A stretch of DNA of 64,000 nucleotides, taken from positions 434,001-498,000 of the forward strand of contig NZ_SGWI01000001.1 in the NCBI RefSeq assembly GCF_004519405.1. The letters run 5' to 3'. Position 1 is the first letter of the stretch. Each line of letters starts with the position of its first letter. The translations under genes and the position numbers were made by a program. The notes below the pieces were generated by a model. That model was given only the letters and a program-made list of their open reading frames with translations. It was not told the DNA's origin and searched no databases. Origin of the DNA: Pseudomonas sp. BCA17 (GTDB lineage: Bacteria > Pseudomonadota > Gammaproteobacteria > Pseudomonadales > Pseudomonadaceae). Below, in pieces: positions 24,258-33,667 of this stretch.

Positions 24258-25315
24258 AGGTTGGCCTGACGGTGCAGCTCGGTGCGCAGTTGCACCAGGC
24301 TTGGGGTCACGATCGGCACAAAGGCCGACTCTCGCCAGCGCCGGGCGAACCCACTGCCGTGAGCGGTGAGGTAAGCCTTGCCGCCGCTTGCCTGTAACTC
24401 AAGCTGCACGGCACTGGCGGCGGTTTCGGCGAGGGCGATGCGCAGCTTGAACAGCGGCACCGGCTCTGCGGCAAAACGCCCGGCGAGCAAGCCATTCTTG
24501 AGTTCGGTGACCAGATGATCCAGGGTCACCCGCAGTGCTTCCAACTCGTCGCGCAATACGGTGCGGCTGGCGCCCAAGTGGTGGGCTACCTCTGCCAGCG
24601 AGCGACGGGCCAGGCCGATGGACATGCCGCATTGCAGCCCCAGGAACGCCGGGCGTACCGCCGGCAGGAACTTGCGCGCGTCCTCATGCAGCAACCAATC
24701 ACGACTCAGCACTACGCCTTCCAGGCCCAGGGCAGCCGTGTTGCTCGATTGCAGGCCCAGCAGATCCAGGTCCCGGGACCGCTGCAAACCGTGCACGGAA
24801 TCAGGGATCGCCAGGATAAACGGCGTACCACCCTGGGCGTGCTCGATGGCCGCCGCTGCGACAAAGCCGTTCTTGCGCAGGTTGGTCACCCAATGCAGGC
24901 GGCCGTTGAGGGTCCAGCCGTCATCGGTCGGTTCGGCGCTGATCTGCAGCGCCTCGATGCCCGACAGAAACTTCATCGCATTCGACAACCCGGTGGCCCC
25001 GGCCAGCTTGCCGCTGAGCAGGTCCGGCATCAGTTGCTCACGCAGCCGTTCATTCGGGCTCTGCAGCAAGTATTCGATAAAGGAACGCTGGCCCCAGCAG
25101 ACAAACGCCGCCGCCAGGGAATGGCTGGCGATATTGGCGATCATTTCCACCGCGCCGGCCACATCGCCGCCCAGGCCGCCGAGGTGCTTCGGCACACCGA
25201 TACGTAACACATCGGCCTGTGCCAGCCGCGGCAGCACTTCCTGTGGATCGCAACTGCCCACATCCAGGGCCTGCGCTTGAACATCGAGCCAACGGCTCAA
25301 GATTGGGTCAAGCAT
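24254..25315 (-). CDS. Acyl-CoA-dehydrogenase-fold flavoprotein, probable monooxygenase
   Basis: A 353-residue member of the acyl-CoA dehydrogenase superfamily, of the SfnB/DszC-like branch (VLRIGVPKHLGGLGGD, SLAAAFVCWGQRSF, LSGKLAGATGLSNA). Enzymes of this branch next to sulfonate-type ABC transporters often act as flavin-dependent oxygenases or desulfurases rather than beta-oxidation enzymes. The usual catalytic glutamate region is not evident. ATG 25315 has AAAAGGAGAG upstream. Co-transcription with the transporter suggests it attacks the imported compound. Confidence 0.8.
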   Translation of the reverse strand: MLDPILSRWLDVQAQALDVGSCDPQEVLPRLAQADVLRIGVPKHLGGLGGDVAGAVEMIANIASHSLAAAFVCWGQRSFIEYLLQSPNERLREQLMPDLLSGKLAGATGLSNAMKFLSGIEALQISAEPTDDGWTLNGRLHWVTNLRKNGFVAAAAIEHAQGGTPFILAIPDSVHGLQRSRDLDLLGLQSSNTAALGLEGVVLSRDWLLHEDARKFLPAVRPAFLGLQCGMSIGLARRSLAEVAHHLGASRTVLRDELEALRVTLDHLVTELKNGLLAGRFAAEPVPLFKLRIALAETAASAVQLELQASGGKAYLTAHGSGFARRWRESAFVPIVTPSLVQLRTELHRQANL

Positions 25316-25355
25316 GTATGTCTCTCCTTTTACAGCAGGTGGGCCATCGCCAAAT

Positions 25356-25916
25356 TCAGCTTGCCGGTTGTTCCCAGCGGTACTGCGCCAGCTCGGGGTT
25401 CAGCGGAGTCCGGGCAAACACGTTGGCGAAATTGCACAGGGTGGCCAGGCTGACCCCCAAAATAACCTCCAGCGCCTGGCCTTGCGTATAACCCGCAGCG
25501 AGGAACGCCTCAAAACCGGCATCGCTGACATCCCCACGGCGGTCGATCACTTCGCGGGTAAACGCGGCGAGTGTCTCATAGCGAGCGTTGGGCAGCTCAC
25601 CGCGCCGGCGCAATGCGTCGATCACCTCTTCAGGTAGCTTGGCCTTGTTGCGCGCCACGGCGGTATGGCCTGCGACGCAAAAATCGCACCCGTGGGTGGT
25701 GGCCGCAATCAGTTGCACCACTTCCCGGTCGGCCAGGCTCAGTTCAGCCTTGGCGTTGAGGCCGGACACCGTGATGTAGGTTTCCAGAGCAGCGGGCGCA
25801 TTGGCCAATACCGCGAGCAGATTAGGGATGAAACCCGAGGCTTTCTGTGCGTTTTCGAGGAAAGGCCTGGCGGCTTCCGGCGCGGTGTCGGGGGTCAACA
25901 AGGGTACACGGGACAT
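25356..25916 (-). CDS. Carboxymuconolactone decarboxylase/AhpD-like protein
   Basis: A 186-residue protein of the CMD/AhpD fold. The redox motif is present as HGCDFCVAGH (CxxC with following His), typical of alkylhydroperoxidase-like members. ATG 25916 has AGGAG upstream; the extension to 25940 is unlikely. It is first in the operon, 40 nt before the flavoprotein, and may remove peroxide or an oxidised by-product. Confidence 0.85.
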   Translation of the reverse strand: MSRVPLLTPDTAPEAARPFLENAQKASGFIPNLLAVLANAPAALETYITVSGLNAKAELSLADREVVQLIAATTHGCDFCVAGHTAVARNKAKLPEEVIDALRRRGELPNARYETLAAFTREVIDRRGDVSDAGFEAFLAAGYTQGQALEVILGVSLATLCNFANVFARTPLNPELAQYRWEQPAS

Positions 25917-26018
25917 GGAGTGGTCTCCTGATGGGTTCATGTGACCAGTCTGTTGGTTATAAAAAATCGGCTCAATAGGCTAAAGTAGCGATTACTTGCT
26001 CTAGAGTCTTTACCTTAG

Positions 26019-26924
26019 ATGAATTCGTCCAGTGCACTTGTCGATTGGTTATTAGACAGCCTCGAACTCGATACCAGCCTGTTCCATGTCGGTCGCTATT
26101 GCGGTGACTGGCATGCGAGTACACACGGGCTGGCCAGCGCAAGTTTCCATTTGATTGTGCAGGGTGAGTGCTGGCTGCACATCGAAGACGACCCCACGCC
26201 CCAACACCTGAATAATGGCGACGCGGTGTTTCTCTTGCGTGACCTGGCCTATCGGCTCTCGGGTGAAGCCACGGCCGCCGGCGCGCGGGACTGCCCACGT
26301 CGGCCGATGCTGCCGCTGGACAGCACGGCCAACGACGGTGTGGGGCTGGTGTGCGGTTTCTTCCATTTCCAATCCGGCTTGTCGGCCATGATTGTCGACT
26401 CCCTGCCCGCCTGGATCATCCTGCGCGCCGGTGACCCGTCGCTGACTGCCGCGCGCAATCTGTTCGAGCTGATCCTGCAAGAATGCCAGCGCACCCCGGC
26501 CCCCTCTGGCGCCTTGCTCGAACGTCTGTGCCACCTGTTGTTCCTGTACGTGCTGCGTCAGCAAGTCATCGACAATACCGGTCTCGGCGGCCTGGCTGCG
26601 CTGGGGCGGCAGCCGGCGTTTGCCGAGTTGCTGGAACAGTTGATCGCCCGACCGGCAGATCCCTGGACCCTGGAAAGCATGGCCGCCTGCACCGGGCTGT
26701 CGCGCTCGGCGTTCTTCAAGCGTTTCAACGAGTTGTGCGGGCAATCGCCGGGGCACGTGCTGCTGATGATGCGCATGCGCCATGCCTGCCAGTTGTTCAA
26801 GCAGGACCAGACGGTGGCCGACGTGTCGCTCGCGGTGGGGTATCAGTCGGTCGCCGCGTTTACCCGGGCCTTCCATAAAGTCACCGGCCAGCAGCCAGGC
26901 GCCTATCGCCGGGCTCAAGCCTAG
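26019..26924 (+). CDS. AraC-family regulator with N-terminal cupin
   Basis: A 301-residue regulator. Residues 1-170 form a cupin-type sensing domain (LASASFHLIVQGECWLHIEDD, LNNGDAVFLLRD); residues about 195-300 are the AraC double HTH (LESMAACTGLSRSAFFKRF, VADVSLAVGYQSVAAFTRAFHKVTGQQPGAYRR). It is divergent from the five-gene transport/oxidoreductase operon and probably controls it. No clear Shine-Dalgarno precedes ATG 26019. It ends convergent with, and overlapping by 4 nt, the LysR gene. Confidence 0.92.
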   Translation: MNSSSALVDWLLDSLELDTSLFHVGRYCGDWHASTHGLASASFHLIVQGECWLHIEDDPTPQHLNNGDAVFLLRDLAYRLSGEATAAGARDCPRRPMLPLDSTANDGVGLVCGFFHFQSGLSAMIVDSLPAWIILRAGDPSLTAARNLFELILQECQRTPAPSGALLERLCHLLFLYVLRQQVIDNTGLGGLAALGRQPAFAELLEQLIARPADPWTLESMAACTGLSRSAFFKRFNELCGQSPGHVLLMMRMRHACQLFKQDQTVADVSLAVGYQSVAAFTRAFHKVTGQQPGAYRRAQA

Positions 26925-27832
26925 CGCCGCAACCCATTACCCGGGCGAGCGCACAGTTCAACCAGCCAGTCGACAAACACCCGCACCCGCAGCGACAACT
27001 GGCGGTGCGGCGGGTACAACGCCGTCAAGGCCATCGGCGGCACGGCCAACTGCGGCAGCACTTCTACCAGCGAGCCCTGCGCCAGTGAACGTATCGCATG
27101 ATAATACGGCGCCTGGATCAGCCCGTAACCTGCCTCGCAGGCGGCGAAATAACCGTCGGCGCTGTTGACTGCAACGGTCTTGGCCAGGTTGATCGGGCGC
27201 AGTTCGTCGCCGATCTGGAATTCCAGGCCAAAGCGTTTACCGCTGCTGCTGGAGACGTACTCGACCATCTGATGATCGGCCAAGTCATCAATGCATTGCG
27301 GGACGCCCCTGCGTTCAAGGTAATCCGGGCTGGCCAAGGTCAACTGATCAAGCATCGCCAAAGGCCGCGCCACCAGCGACTCATCCAGGGCCGCGCCGCC
27401 GCGCAGCACGCAATCCACGCCCTCGCGGATCAGGTCCACCGGGCGGTCGTTGAGGCCGATCTCCAGTTCGATCTGCGGGTAACGTGAGGTAAAGCCCGGC
27501 AACGCAGGAATCACGATGCAACGCCCGATACCCGACGGCATATCGATGCTCAAGGTGCCGCGAGGGTTCTGGCGCCGGGTGGAAAACACCGCCTCGGTTT
27601 CTTCCAGGTCTGCCAGCAACTGCACACAGCGCTGGTAATACGCCGCACCGTCCAAGGTCGGACTGACCTGGCGCGTGGTGCGTTGCAACAGCTGCACGCC
27701 CAAGTGTGCTTCCAACTGTTTGATCAGGATGGTCACTGAGGCCCGTGGCAGTTGCAGGCTGTCGGCCGCCTTGGCGAACCCGCCCAGTTCCACAATCCGT
27801 GTAAACACGCGCATCGCATTGAAACGATCCAA
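26921..27832 (-). CDS. LysR-family transcriptional regulator
   Basis: A 303-residue LTTR with N-terminal winged HTH (MRVFTRIVELGGFAKAADSLQLPRASVTILIKQLE) and a type-2 periplasmic-binding-like effector domain. It is divergent from the aldo-keto reductase gene at 27949, the usual arrangement for a direct target, with a 116-bp A+T-rich intergenic region. Confidence 0.92.
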   Translation of the reverse strand: MDRFNAMRVFTRIVELGGFAKAADSLQLPRASVTILIKQLEAHLGVQLLQRTTRQVSPTLDGAAYYQRCVQLLADLEETEAVFSTRRQNPRGTLSIDMPSGIGRCIVIPALPGFTSRYPQIELEIGLNDRPVDLIREGVDCVLRGGAALDESLVARPLAMLDQLTLASPDYLERRGVPQCIDDLADHQMVEYVSSSSGKRFGLEFQIGDELRPINLAKTVAVNSADGYFAACEAGYGLIQAPYYHAIRSLAQGSLVEVLPQLAVPPMALTALYPPHRQLSLRVRVFVDWLVELCARPGNGLRR

Positions 27833-27948
27833 TGCCCGCCCCTCTTTGATTATTTAGATTTAACGAATAGTGATAGTGCTTTTAGCCGGTTTATCTTGGT
27901 TTTGTCGAGGATAACAATGGAGACCTTCCCCAACCAGGAGCTGAACCC

Positions 27949-28944
27949 ATGCACACTCGTCAACTCGGCAAAAACGGCCCCACTGTCAGCGCCATCGGCC
28001 TCGGCTGCATGGGCATGACTGATTTCTACACGACCGGCACCGACACCCGGGAAGCCATCGCCACCCTGCATCGCGCCTTGGAGCTGGGCGTCAATTTCCT
28101 CGATACCGCCGACATGTACGGCCCGCACACCAACGAGCAACTGATCGGCAACGCCATTGCCGGCAAACGCGACCAGGTGTTCCTGGCCAGCAAATTCGGC
28201 ATCGTGCGTGACCCGGCCAACCCTGCGCTGCGCGGCGTGAATGGCCGTCCCGAATACATCCGTAACGCCATCGACGGCACCTTGAAGCGGCTGGGCATTG
28301 AAACCCTGGACCTGTATTACCAGCACCGCATCGACCCGGACGTGGCCATCGAAGAAACCGTCGGCGCCATGTCCGAGTTGGTAAAACAGGGCAAAGTCCG
28401 TTACCTGGGCCTGAGCGAAGCCAGTGCCGCCACCCTGGAACGTGCCCATAAGGTGCACCCCATCAGCGCCCTGCAAAGCGAATACTCACTGTGGAGCCGA
28501 GACCAGGAAGACAACGGCTGCCTCGACACCTGCCGCCGACTGGGCATTGCCTTTGTGCCGTACAGCCCACTCGGTCGGGGGTTCCTCACCGGCGCCCTGA
28601 AAAGCCCTGACGACTTCGCCGCCGATGATTACCGTCGTTCCAATCCCCGTTTCCAGAACGAAAACTTTGCGAAAAACCTGCTGCTGGTCGAGCAGGTACA
28701 GAGGCTGGCGGCGGACAAAGGTGTGACGGCCGGGCAATTGGCGCTGGCGTGGGTGTTGGCGCAGGGTGATTTCATCATTCCGATTCCCGGCACCAAGCAG
28801 CGCAAATACCTGGAGGAGAATGTGGCGGCGGTTTCCATCGTGCTAAGCCAGGCTGAGCGTGACGCGTTGAATGCCATTTTCCCGGCCGATGCCACCGCGG
28901 GTCTGCGTTACCCCGAAGACGTCATGGCCATGCTCGATATCTGA
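27949..28944 (+). CDS. Aldo/keto reductase
   Basis: A 331-residue NADPH-dependent oxidoreductase with a TIM-barrel. Catalytic tetrad residues are visible: Asp in FLDTADMYG with the Tyr in the same motif, Lys in LASKFG, His in YYQHRID. The C-terminal nicotinamide/phosphate loop is [15 protein letters not shown]. It resembles the AKR13/YakC-type group. AGGAG precedes ATG 27949. The likely regulator is the divergent LysR gene. Confidence 0.93.
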   Translation: MHTRQLGKNGPTVSAIGLGCMGMTDFYTTGTDTREAIATLHRALELGVNFLDTADMYGPHTNEQLIGNAIAGKRDQVFLASKFGIVRDPANPALRGVNGRPEYIRNAIDGTLKRLGIETLDLYYQHRIDPDVAIEETVGAMSELVKQGKVRYLGLSEASAATLERAHKVHPISALQSEYSLWSRDQEDNGCLDTCRRLGIAFVPYSPLGRGFLTGALKSPDDFAADDYRRSNPRFQNENFAKNLLLVEQVQRLAADKGVTAGQLALAWVLAQGDFIIPIPGTKQRKYLEENVAAVSIVLSQAERDALNAIFPADATAGLRYPEDVMAMLDI

Positions 28945-28956
28945 CCCGCCTCACTC

Positions 28957-28990
28957 GGGAGCGCCGCACGCCGGCGCTCCCACTTTCTTG
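28957..28990 (+). terminator. Rho-independent terminator after the aldo/keto reductase
   Basis: A 10-bp stem GGGAGCGCCG/CGGCGCTCCC (28957-28966 and 28972-28981) with a 5-nt loop, followed by ACTTTCTT. It sits 13 nt after the stop codon. Confidence 0.7.
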
Positions 28991-29085
28991 CACGGGCGTA
29001 CCTAAAGCTCCGTCATTCCAAGCCGATAGCCCTACGAAGCTCCAATAAAGCCGCGTCGACAATAACGCTTCGTAAGGACGACCCC

Positions 29086-31080
29086 ATGCCTCCACTGCGC
29101 TCCATCCAAGCCCGCTATACCCTGTTCCTGGTGCTGTTCGTCCTGGTGTTATTTGTGTTGACGGTCGTGGGTATCGGCCAGTTGGTCGCGCCCAAGCTGC
29201 GTCAAACCGAAGAACAGGTGGTACTCAACCGCATCAATGAAGTGGCCGTACAGATCCAGGGCGAGCTGAACAAAGTTCAAGCCCAGCAACGCAGCATCAC
29301 CCAAACCATTCCCCTGCTCGACAGCGACGCCATTGATAAGGTGCTGCCTGGCCTGGTGGACCAATACGGCGAGTTGAAGGTATTCGGCGGCGGTATCTGG
29401 CCGTTGCCCAACCAGCGCACCCCGGGGCGCAATAAACACAGCACGTTCTGGCACCGCGACGCCTCGGGCAAGCTGGCGGTCAACACCTTCTGGAACAGTG
29501 ATGCGGCGCCCAACTATTACGACCAGAGCTGGTACAAAGGCGGCCTCGCCGCGCCCCGTGGCCTGTGCGCCTGGGTAGCGGCCTACAAGGACGACGCCAG
29601 CCAGGAACCGCGCACCAACTGCGCCATGGCGATCCAGCGTGACGGTGCCGCCTATGGCGTCTCCACCATTGACGTGACGCTGGGTTTCTTCAATGACCTG
29701 GTGGCCAACAAGGAAAAAGACATCGGCGGGCAGATGCTGATTGTCGAAGGTGACGGCAAGATCATCAGCAACAGTTCACGCATCAGCAGCCCGGTGGTGT
29801 TGAAAAACATCAGCGAACTGGCTGGTACGTCGGCGTTCGCCGCCCAGGTCAGCAAGGCCCTCGCCCACCGCGACCAGGCGCTGCAACGCAGTGAGTTCGA
29901 CAATCAGGGCGTGGCCAGCACGTTCTACCTGCGCCCCATCGAGGGCACGCCGTGGTTCCTCGCCACCGCCCTGCCGACTTCGTTGATTACAGCGCAGCGC
30001 GATGACGTGCTCAGCAGCCTGGCCCTGCTGCAGATTCCAATGGTGTTGCTGCTGGTGCTGATGGCCGTGTACGCCATTCGTCAACTGGTGCAACGCATGA
30101 AGACGCTGAAAACCAACATCGACGCCTTGTCCGCCGGGGATGCCGACCTGACGCGGCGTATCACCATCCGCGCCGAAGACGAACTGGGCGCCATCGGCCA
30201 TTCGGTGAACCGCTTTATCGTCTACCTGCAGAACATGATCGGCGAAGTGACCCAGGCCACCGGCGCCATGTCGTCGAGCCTCGAGCGGTTGCAGCAAACC
30301 TCGGCCCACACCAATCAGATCCTGATGCGGCATGCCAGCGAGACCGATCAGACCGTCACCGCCATCACCGAAATGAGTTCCACCGCCGACACCGTCGCGC
30401 AAAGCGCCGCTGAAACCGCCTCGTTCACCCGGCGCGCCAACGAGCACGCCGACCACTCCCGTGTGGTAGTGGGTGAAGCGTCCAGTAGCGTCAGCGCCTT
30501 GATCGACGAAGTCGCCAGCGCCACCCATACGGTGGAGAACATGCGCCAGGACGCTGCGCGCATCACCGAAACCCTCGGCGTGATCGGCGCGATTGCCGGC
30601 CAGACCAACCTGCTGGCCCTCAACGCCGCCATTGAAGCAGCACGTGCCGGAGAGCAAGGCCGTGGGTTTGCGGTCGTCGCCGATGAGGTTCGCGCACTGG
30701 CGGCCCGTACCCAGGCCAGCACCTCGCAGATCAACGAAATGCTGGCGCGCCTGACCAGTGGTGTGAGTTCGTCGGTGGCCGCCATGGAAAACACCCAGGC
30801 CAGCTGCCAATCGGCAGCGGACGCTACGGCGCGAGTCAACACGGGCCTGGATGAGATGGCCGGTTCGGTCAGCCACATCAACAACCTCAGCACCCAGATT
30901 GCCACCGCCGCCGAGCAGCAGAGCGCGGTAAGCGAGGAGATCAACCGCAGCATGGTGCAGATCCGACAGATGGTCGAAGAGCTGGTGCAGAGCGGGCATG
31001 CCACACAAAGTAATACCCAGAGCCTGCTGGACGCTAATGGCCAGGTGATTGCCTTGATGAGTCGCTTCAAGGTGCGTTGA
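29086..31080 (+). CDS. Methyl-accepting chemotaxis protein with Cache sensor
   Basis: A 664-residue inner-membrane chemoreceptor. TM1 is at about residues 12-36, a periplasmic double-Cache-type domain at about 40-300 ([22 protein letters not shown]), TM2 at about 308-333, HAMP at about 333-387, and the cytoplasmic signalling helix bundle with the conserved hairpin tip ([20 protein letters not shown]) at about residues 501-545. It should sense small organic ligands and control CheA. The C-terminus lacks a CheR-tethering pentapeptide. It is monocistronic. Confidence 0.94.
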   Translation: MPPLRSIQARYTLFLVLFVLVLFVLTVVGIGQLVAPKLRQTEEQVVLNRINEVAVQIQGELNKVQAQQRSITQTIPLLDSDAIDKVLPGLVDQYGELKVFGGGIWPLPNQRTPGRNKHSTFWHRDASGKLAVNTFWNSDAAPNYYDQSWYKGGLAAPRGLCAWVAAYKDDASQEPRTNCAMAIQRDGAAYGVSTIDVTLGFFNDLVANKEKDIGGQMLIVEGDGKIISNSSRISSPVVLKNISELAGTSAFAAQVSKALAHRDQALQRSEFDNQGVASTFYLRPIEGTPWFLATALPTSLITAQRDDVLSSLALLQIPMVLLLVLMAVYAIRQLVQRMKTLKTNIDALSAGDADLTRRITIRAEDELGAIGHSVNRFIVYLQNMIGEVTQATGAMSSSLERLQQTSAHTNQILMRHASETDQTVTAITEMSSTADTVAQSAAETASFTRRANEHADHSRVVVGEASSSVSALIDEVASATHTVENMRQDAARITETLGVIGAIAGQTNLLALNAAIEAARAGEQGRGFAVVADEVRALAARTQASTSQINEMLARLTSGVSSSVAAMENTQASCQSAADATARVNTGLDEMAGSVSHINNLSTQIATAAEQQSAVSEEINRSMVQIRQMVEELVQSGHATQSNTQSLLDANGQVIALMSRFKVR

Positions 31081-31093
31081 AAAATCACTGGAA

Positions 31094-31118
31094 CACTCCC
31101 GTGCAATGCGCGGGAGTG
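31094..31118. terminator. Hairpin after the chemoreceptor gene
   Basis: CACTCCCG-T-GC / GC-G-CGGGAGTG forms an 11-bp stem with a 3-nt loop, 13 nt past the stop. No T-tract follows, so it may be a weak or Rho-assisted terminator. Confidence 0.45.
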
Positions 31119-31170
31119 GGACTATTCTGACAACTCCTAGTGCAAATTCCCGCCACACAGGAGGTGTGTC

Positions 31171-31629
31171 ATGCACGCTGCTGAGCATTCGGTCCGCTTG
31201 GAGTTGATCAGTCAGGAACGTTTCATTCACGCCCCCATCGACCTTGTTTACGACTACGTCACCCAGCCGGATCGCTGGCACGAATGGCACCCCACCTCAC
31301 TCAGCGCCGAAACCGGTATCACCGGTTCACTGCCTGCGGGCGTCCGTTTCACTGAAATCATCGACCTGTTGGGCGTGCGTGTCCCCTTGAGCTACCGGGT
31401 ACAGATCGCCCGTGCGCCCGCTGAGTTCAAGACCGTGTTCACGTCTCTGGCGGTTGACGGCTCCATTCACTATTTCCTGGCGCCGCATCAAGGCGGCACG
31501 CTGTTCAAGCGCGTGTTGACCTATGAAACCGAATTGCAGTTGACCAGCTTGCGTGAGCGCATGATCCAGCTGTCGGCCACTGCGCTCGACCGGCTCAAGC
31601 ACCGGCTGGAAGATCCGTCCTTCGTATAA
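31171..31629 (+). CDS. SRPBCC-family lipid/ligand-binding protein
   Basis: A 152-residue protein of the START/polyketide-cyclase-like fold (ISQERFIHAPIDLVYDYVTQPDRWHEWHPTS at the N-terminus, then a beta-rich body and C-terminal helix). Members bind hydrophobic ligands; the substrate is unknown. AGGAGGT precedes ATG 31171. Confidence 0.85.
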   Translation: MHAAEHSVRLELISQERFIHAPIDLVYDYVTQPDRWHEWHPTSLSAETGITGSLPAGVRFTEIIDLLGVRVPLSYRVQIARAPAEFKTVFTSLAVDGSIHYFLAPHQGGTLFKRVLTYETELQLTSLRERMIQLSATALDRLKHRLEDPSFV

Positions 31630-31710
31630 TTTAGAAACATTACAACGACGTCCCAACAGAAAAAGCAGGGAGAATGCGCGGCTCATCACCCGGTATTGGA
31701 CGGCACCTCA

Positions 31711-32157
31711 ATGAAAAACCCGTTGCGCTTGGCCCTGCTTGCAGCCCTGTTCACCACCACCCTGGCCCAAGCGGCCGACCTGATCCCGATTGACGTGCAC
31801 CGTGACGCTCAGTGCGGTTGCTGCAAAAAGTGGATCAGTCATCTGGAAAGCAACGGCTTCAAGGTCAACGACCACGTCGAAGCCGATATGAGTGCCGTCA
31901 AACAACGCTTGGGCGTGGCACCGCGCCTGGGCTCGTGCCACACCGCCGTGATCGACGGCAAGTTCGTCGAAGGCCATGTGCCCGCCGAACAGGTGATGGC
32001 CCTGCGCAAACGTGACGACCTGCTCGGCATCGCCGCACCCGGCATGCCCCTGGGCTCACCGGGTATGGAAGTCGACGGTCACAGCGAAGCCTATCAAGTG
32101 ATCGGCCTGACCCGGGACGGCAACGATGTGGTAGTGGCTGATTACCCAGCACGATGA
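31711..32157 (+). CDS. Exported DUF411 metal-binding protein
   Basis: A 148-residue protein with a signal peptide (LALLAALFTTTLAQAAD) and the DUF411 core: a thioredoxin-like DVHRDAQCGCCKKWISHLE with the CGCC cluster and GSCHTAVI. Family members are associated with copper handling. ATG 31711 is chosen over 31696 because the signal peptide then begins cleanly. It overlaps the next gene start by 4 nt. Confidence 0.87.
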   Translation: MKNPLRLALLAALFTTTLAQAADLIPIDVHRDAQCGCCKKWISHLESNGFKVNDHVEADMSAVKQRLGVAPRLGSCHTAVIDGKFVEGHVPAEQVMALRKRDDLLGIAAPGMPLGSPGMEVDGHSEAYQVIGLTRDGNDVVVADYPAR

Positions 32158-32597
32158 TCGCGGGTTACCTGGGGTTGTTCCTGGCGGCCTTTGGCGCCGC
32201 GACCCTGTTGCCTTTGCAGTCCGAAGCGGTATTGGTCGGGCTGCTGCTCAGCGGGCACTACAGCCTGTGGCTGCTGCTGGGCATCGCCACCTTGGGCAAC
32301 GTACTGGGCTCGGTGGTGAACTGGTGGTTGGGCCGCTGGGTTGAACACTTCAAGGCGCGGCGCTGGTTTCCAGTCAGCGCCCAACAACTGGACAAAGCGC
32401 GCAGCCACTACGAGCGTTGGGGGCATTGGACGCTGCTGCTCAGTTGGGTGCCGATTATCGGTGACCCGCTGACCTTGGTCGCGGGCGTCATGCGCGAGCC
32501 GCTGTGGCGCTTCCTGCTCCTGGTGACACTGGCCAAAGGCATACGCTACGGTGTGCTCGCAGCGCTGACCTTGCAGTGGGTGTTAATCCCCACTTAA
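32154..32597 (+). CDS. YqaA/DedA-like inner-membrane protein
   Basis: A 147-residue protein with four membrane segments and the DedA-like motif (GNVLGSVVNWWLGRW, then LLLSWVPIIGDPLTLVAGVM). DedA-related proteins are thought to flip or move phospholipids; this short YqaA branch is uncharacterised. It is translationally coupled to the DUF411 gene. Confidence 0.87.
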   Translation: MIAGYLGLFLAAFGAATLLPLQSEAVLVGLLLSGHYSLWLLLGIATLGNVLGSVVNWWLGRWVEHFKARRWFPVSAQQLDKARSHYERWGHWTLLLSWVPIIGDPLTLVAGVMREPLWRFLLLVTLAKGIRYGVLAALTLQWVLIPT

Positions 32598-32641
32598 TCC
32601 CCTCCAAACAGCATCCGGGCATCGTATCCGGAGCCCGTCTC

Positions 32642-33643
32642 ATGCCTCTCATCCGCGCTGTTTGCATTACCGGCCTGCTCACGCTTGCTGCCACCCCGGT
32701 GTTTGCCGCCACCTACGGGCCTGAGTTGCAAGGCTTCGACTACCCGTACCCGGTAGAACATTTCGACTTCCAGTCCCAAGGCAAAAACCTGCAAATGGGC
32801 TACATGGACATACCGGCCAAAGGCCGCGCCAACGGGCGCAGCGTGGTATTGATGCACGGCAAGAACTTCTGCGGCGCCACGTGGGAAGGTTCGATCAAGG
32901 CACTGAGCGACGCCGGCTACCGGGTGATCGCGCCGGACCAGATCGGCTTCTGCACCTCCAGCAAGCCCGATCACTACCAGTACAGCTTCCAGCAATTGGC
33001 AATCAACACCCACCAGTTGCTGGAAAAGCTGGGCATTCAAAAAGCCACTATCCTCGGCCACTCCACCGGGGGCATGCTGGCAACCCGCTACGCATTGCTC
33101 TACCCGGCGCAAACCGAACAACTGGCCTTGGTCAACCCCATCGGCCTGGAAGATTGGAAGGCACTGGGCGTGCCCTATCGCAGTGTCGACCAATGGTATG
33201 AGCGCGAGTTGAAACTCAGCGCGGAGGGTATTCGCAAGTACGAGCTGGACACCTATTACGTCGGCCGCTGGAAACCTGAATACGACCGCTGGGTGGATAT
33301 GCTCGCCGGCCTCAATAAAGGCCCGGGGCATACCCAGGTCGCATGGAACTCGGCGTTGATTTACGACATGATCTTCACCCAGCCGGTGTACTACGAGTTC
33401 AAAGACTTGCAGATGCCTACCCTGCTGCTGATCGGCACCGCCGATACCACCGCGATCGGCAAGGACCTTGCGCCCCCGCCGGTCAAGGCGAAGATCGGCA
33501 ATTACGCCGTGTTGGGCAAGCAGGTGGCCAAGTTGATTCCCCACGCGACCCTGGTGGAATTCCCCGGGCTGGGGCATGCACCGCAAATGGAGGAGCCGGC
33601 CCAATTTCACGCAGCGCTGTTACAGGGTTTGAGCGCCCTTTAA
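32642..33643 (+). CDS. Exported alpha/beta hydrolase
   Basis: A 333-residue protein with a signal peptide (RAVCITGLLTLAATPVFAA) and an alpha/beta-hydrolase domain: oxyanion region LMHGKNFCGATWE, nucleophile Ser in GHSTGGM, Asp in LLIGTADTTA, and catalytic His in GLGHAPQ. Substrate unknown. Start ATG 32642 has GGAG upstream; the longer frame from 32504 overlaps the YqaA gene. Confidence 0.88.
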   Translation: MPLIRAVCITGLLTLAATPVFAATYGPELQGFDYPYPVEHFDFQSQGKNLQMGYMDIPAKGRANGRSVVLMHGKNFCGATWEGSIKALSDAGYRVIAPDQIGFCTSSKPDHYQYSFQQLAINTHQLLEKLGIQKATILGHSTGGMLATRYALLYPAQTEQLALVNPIGLEDWKALGVPYRSVDQWYERELKLSAEGIRKYELDTYYVGRWKPEYDRWVDMLAGLNKGPGHTQVAWNSALIYDMIFTQPVYYEFKDLQMPTLLLIGTADTTAIGKDLAPPPVKAKIGNYAVLGKQVAKLIPHATLVEFPGLGHAPQMEEPAQFHAALLQGLSAL

Positions 33644-33667
33644 TCCCACTTGATCGAGGCACGGTGA

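Noticed and set aside
29776..31290. 504-codon minus-strand frame opposite the chemoreceptor
   Set aside because: Shadow of a gene with unmistakable MCP signalling-domain sequence.
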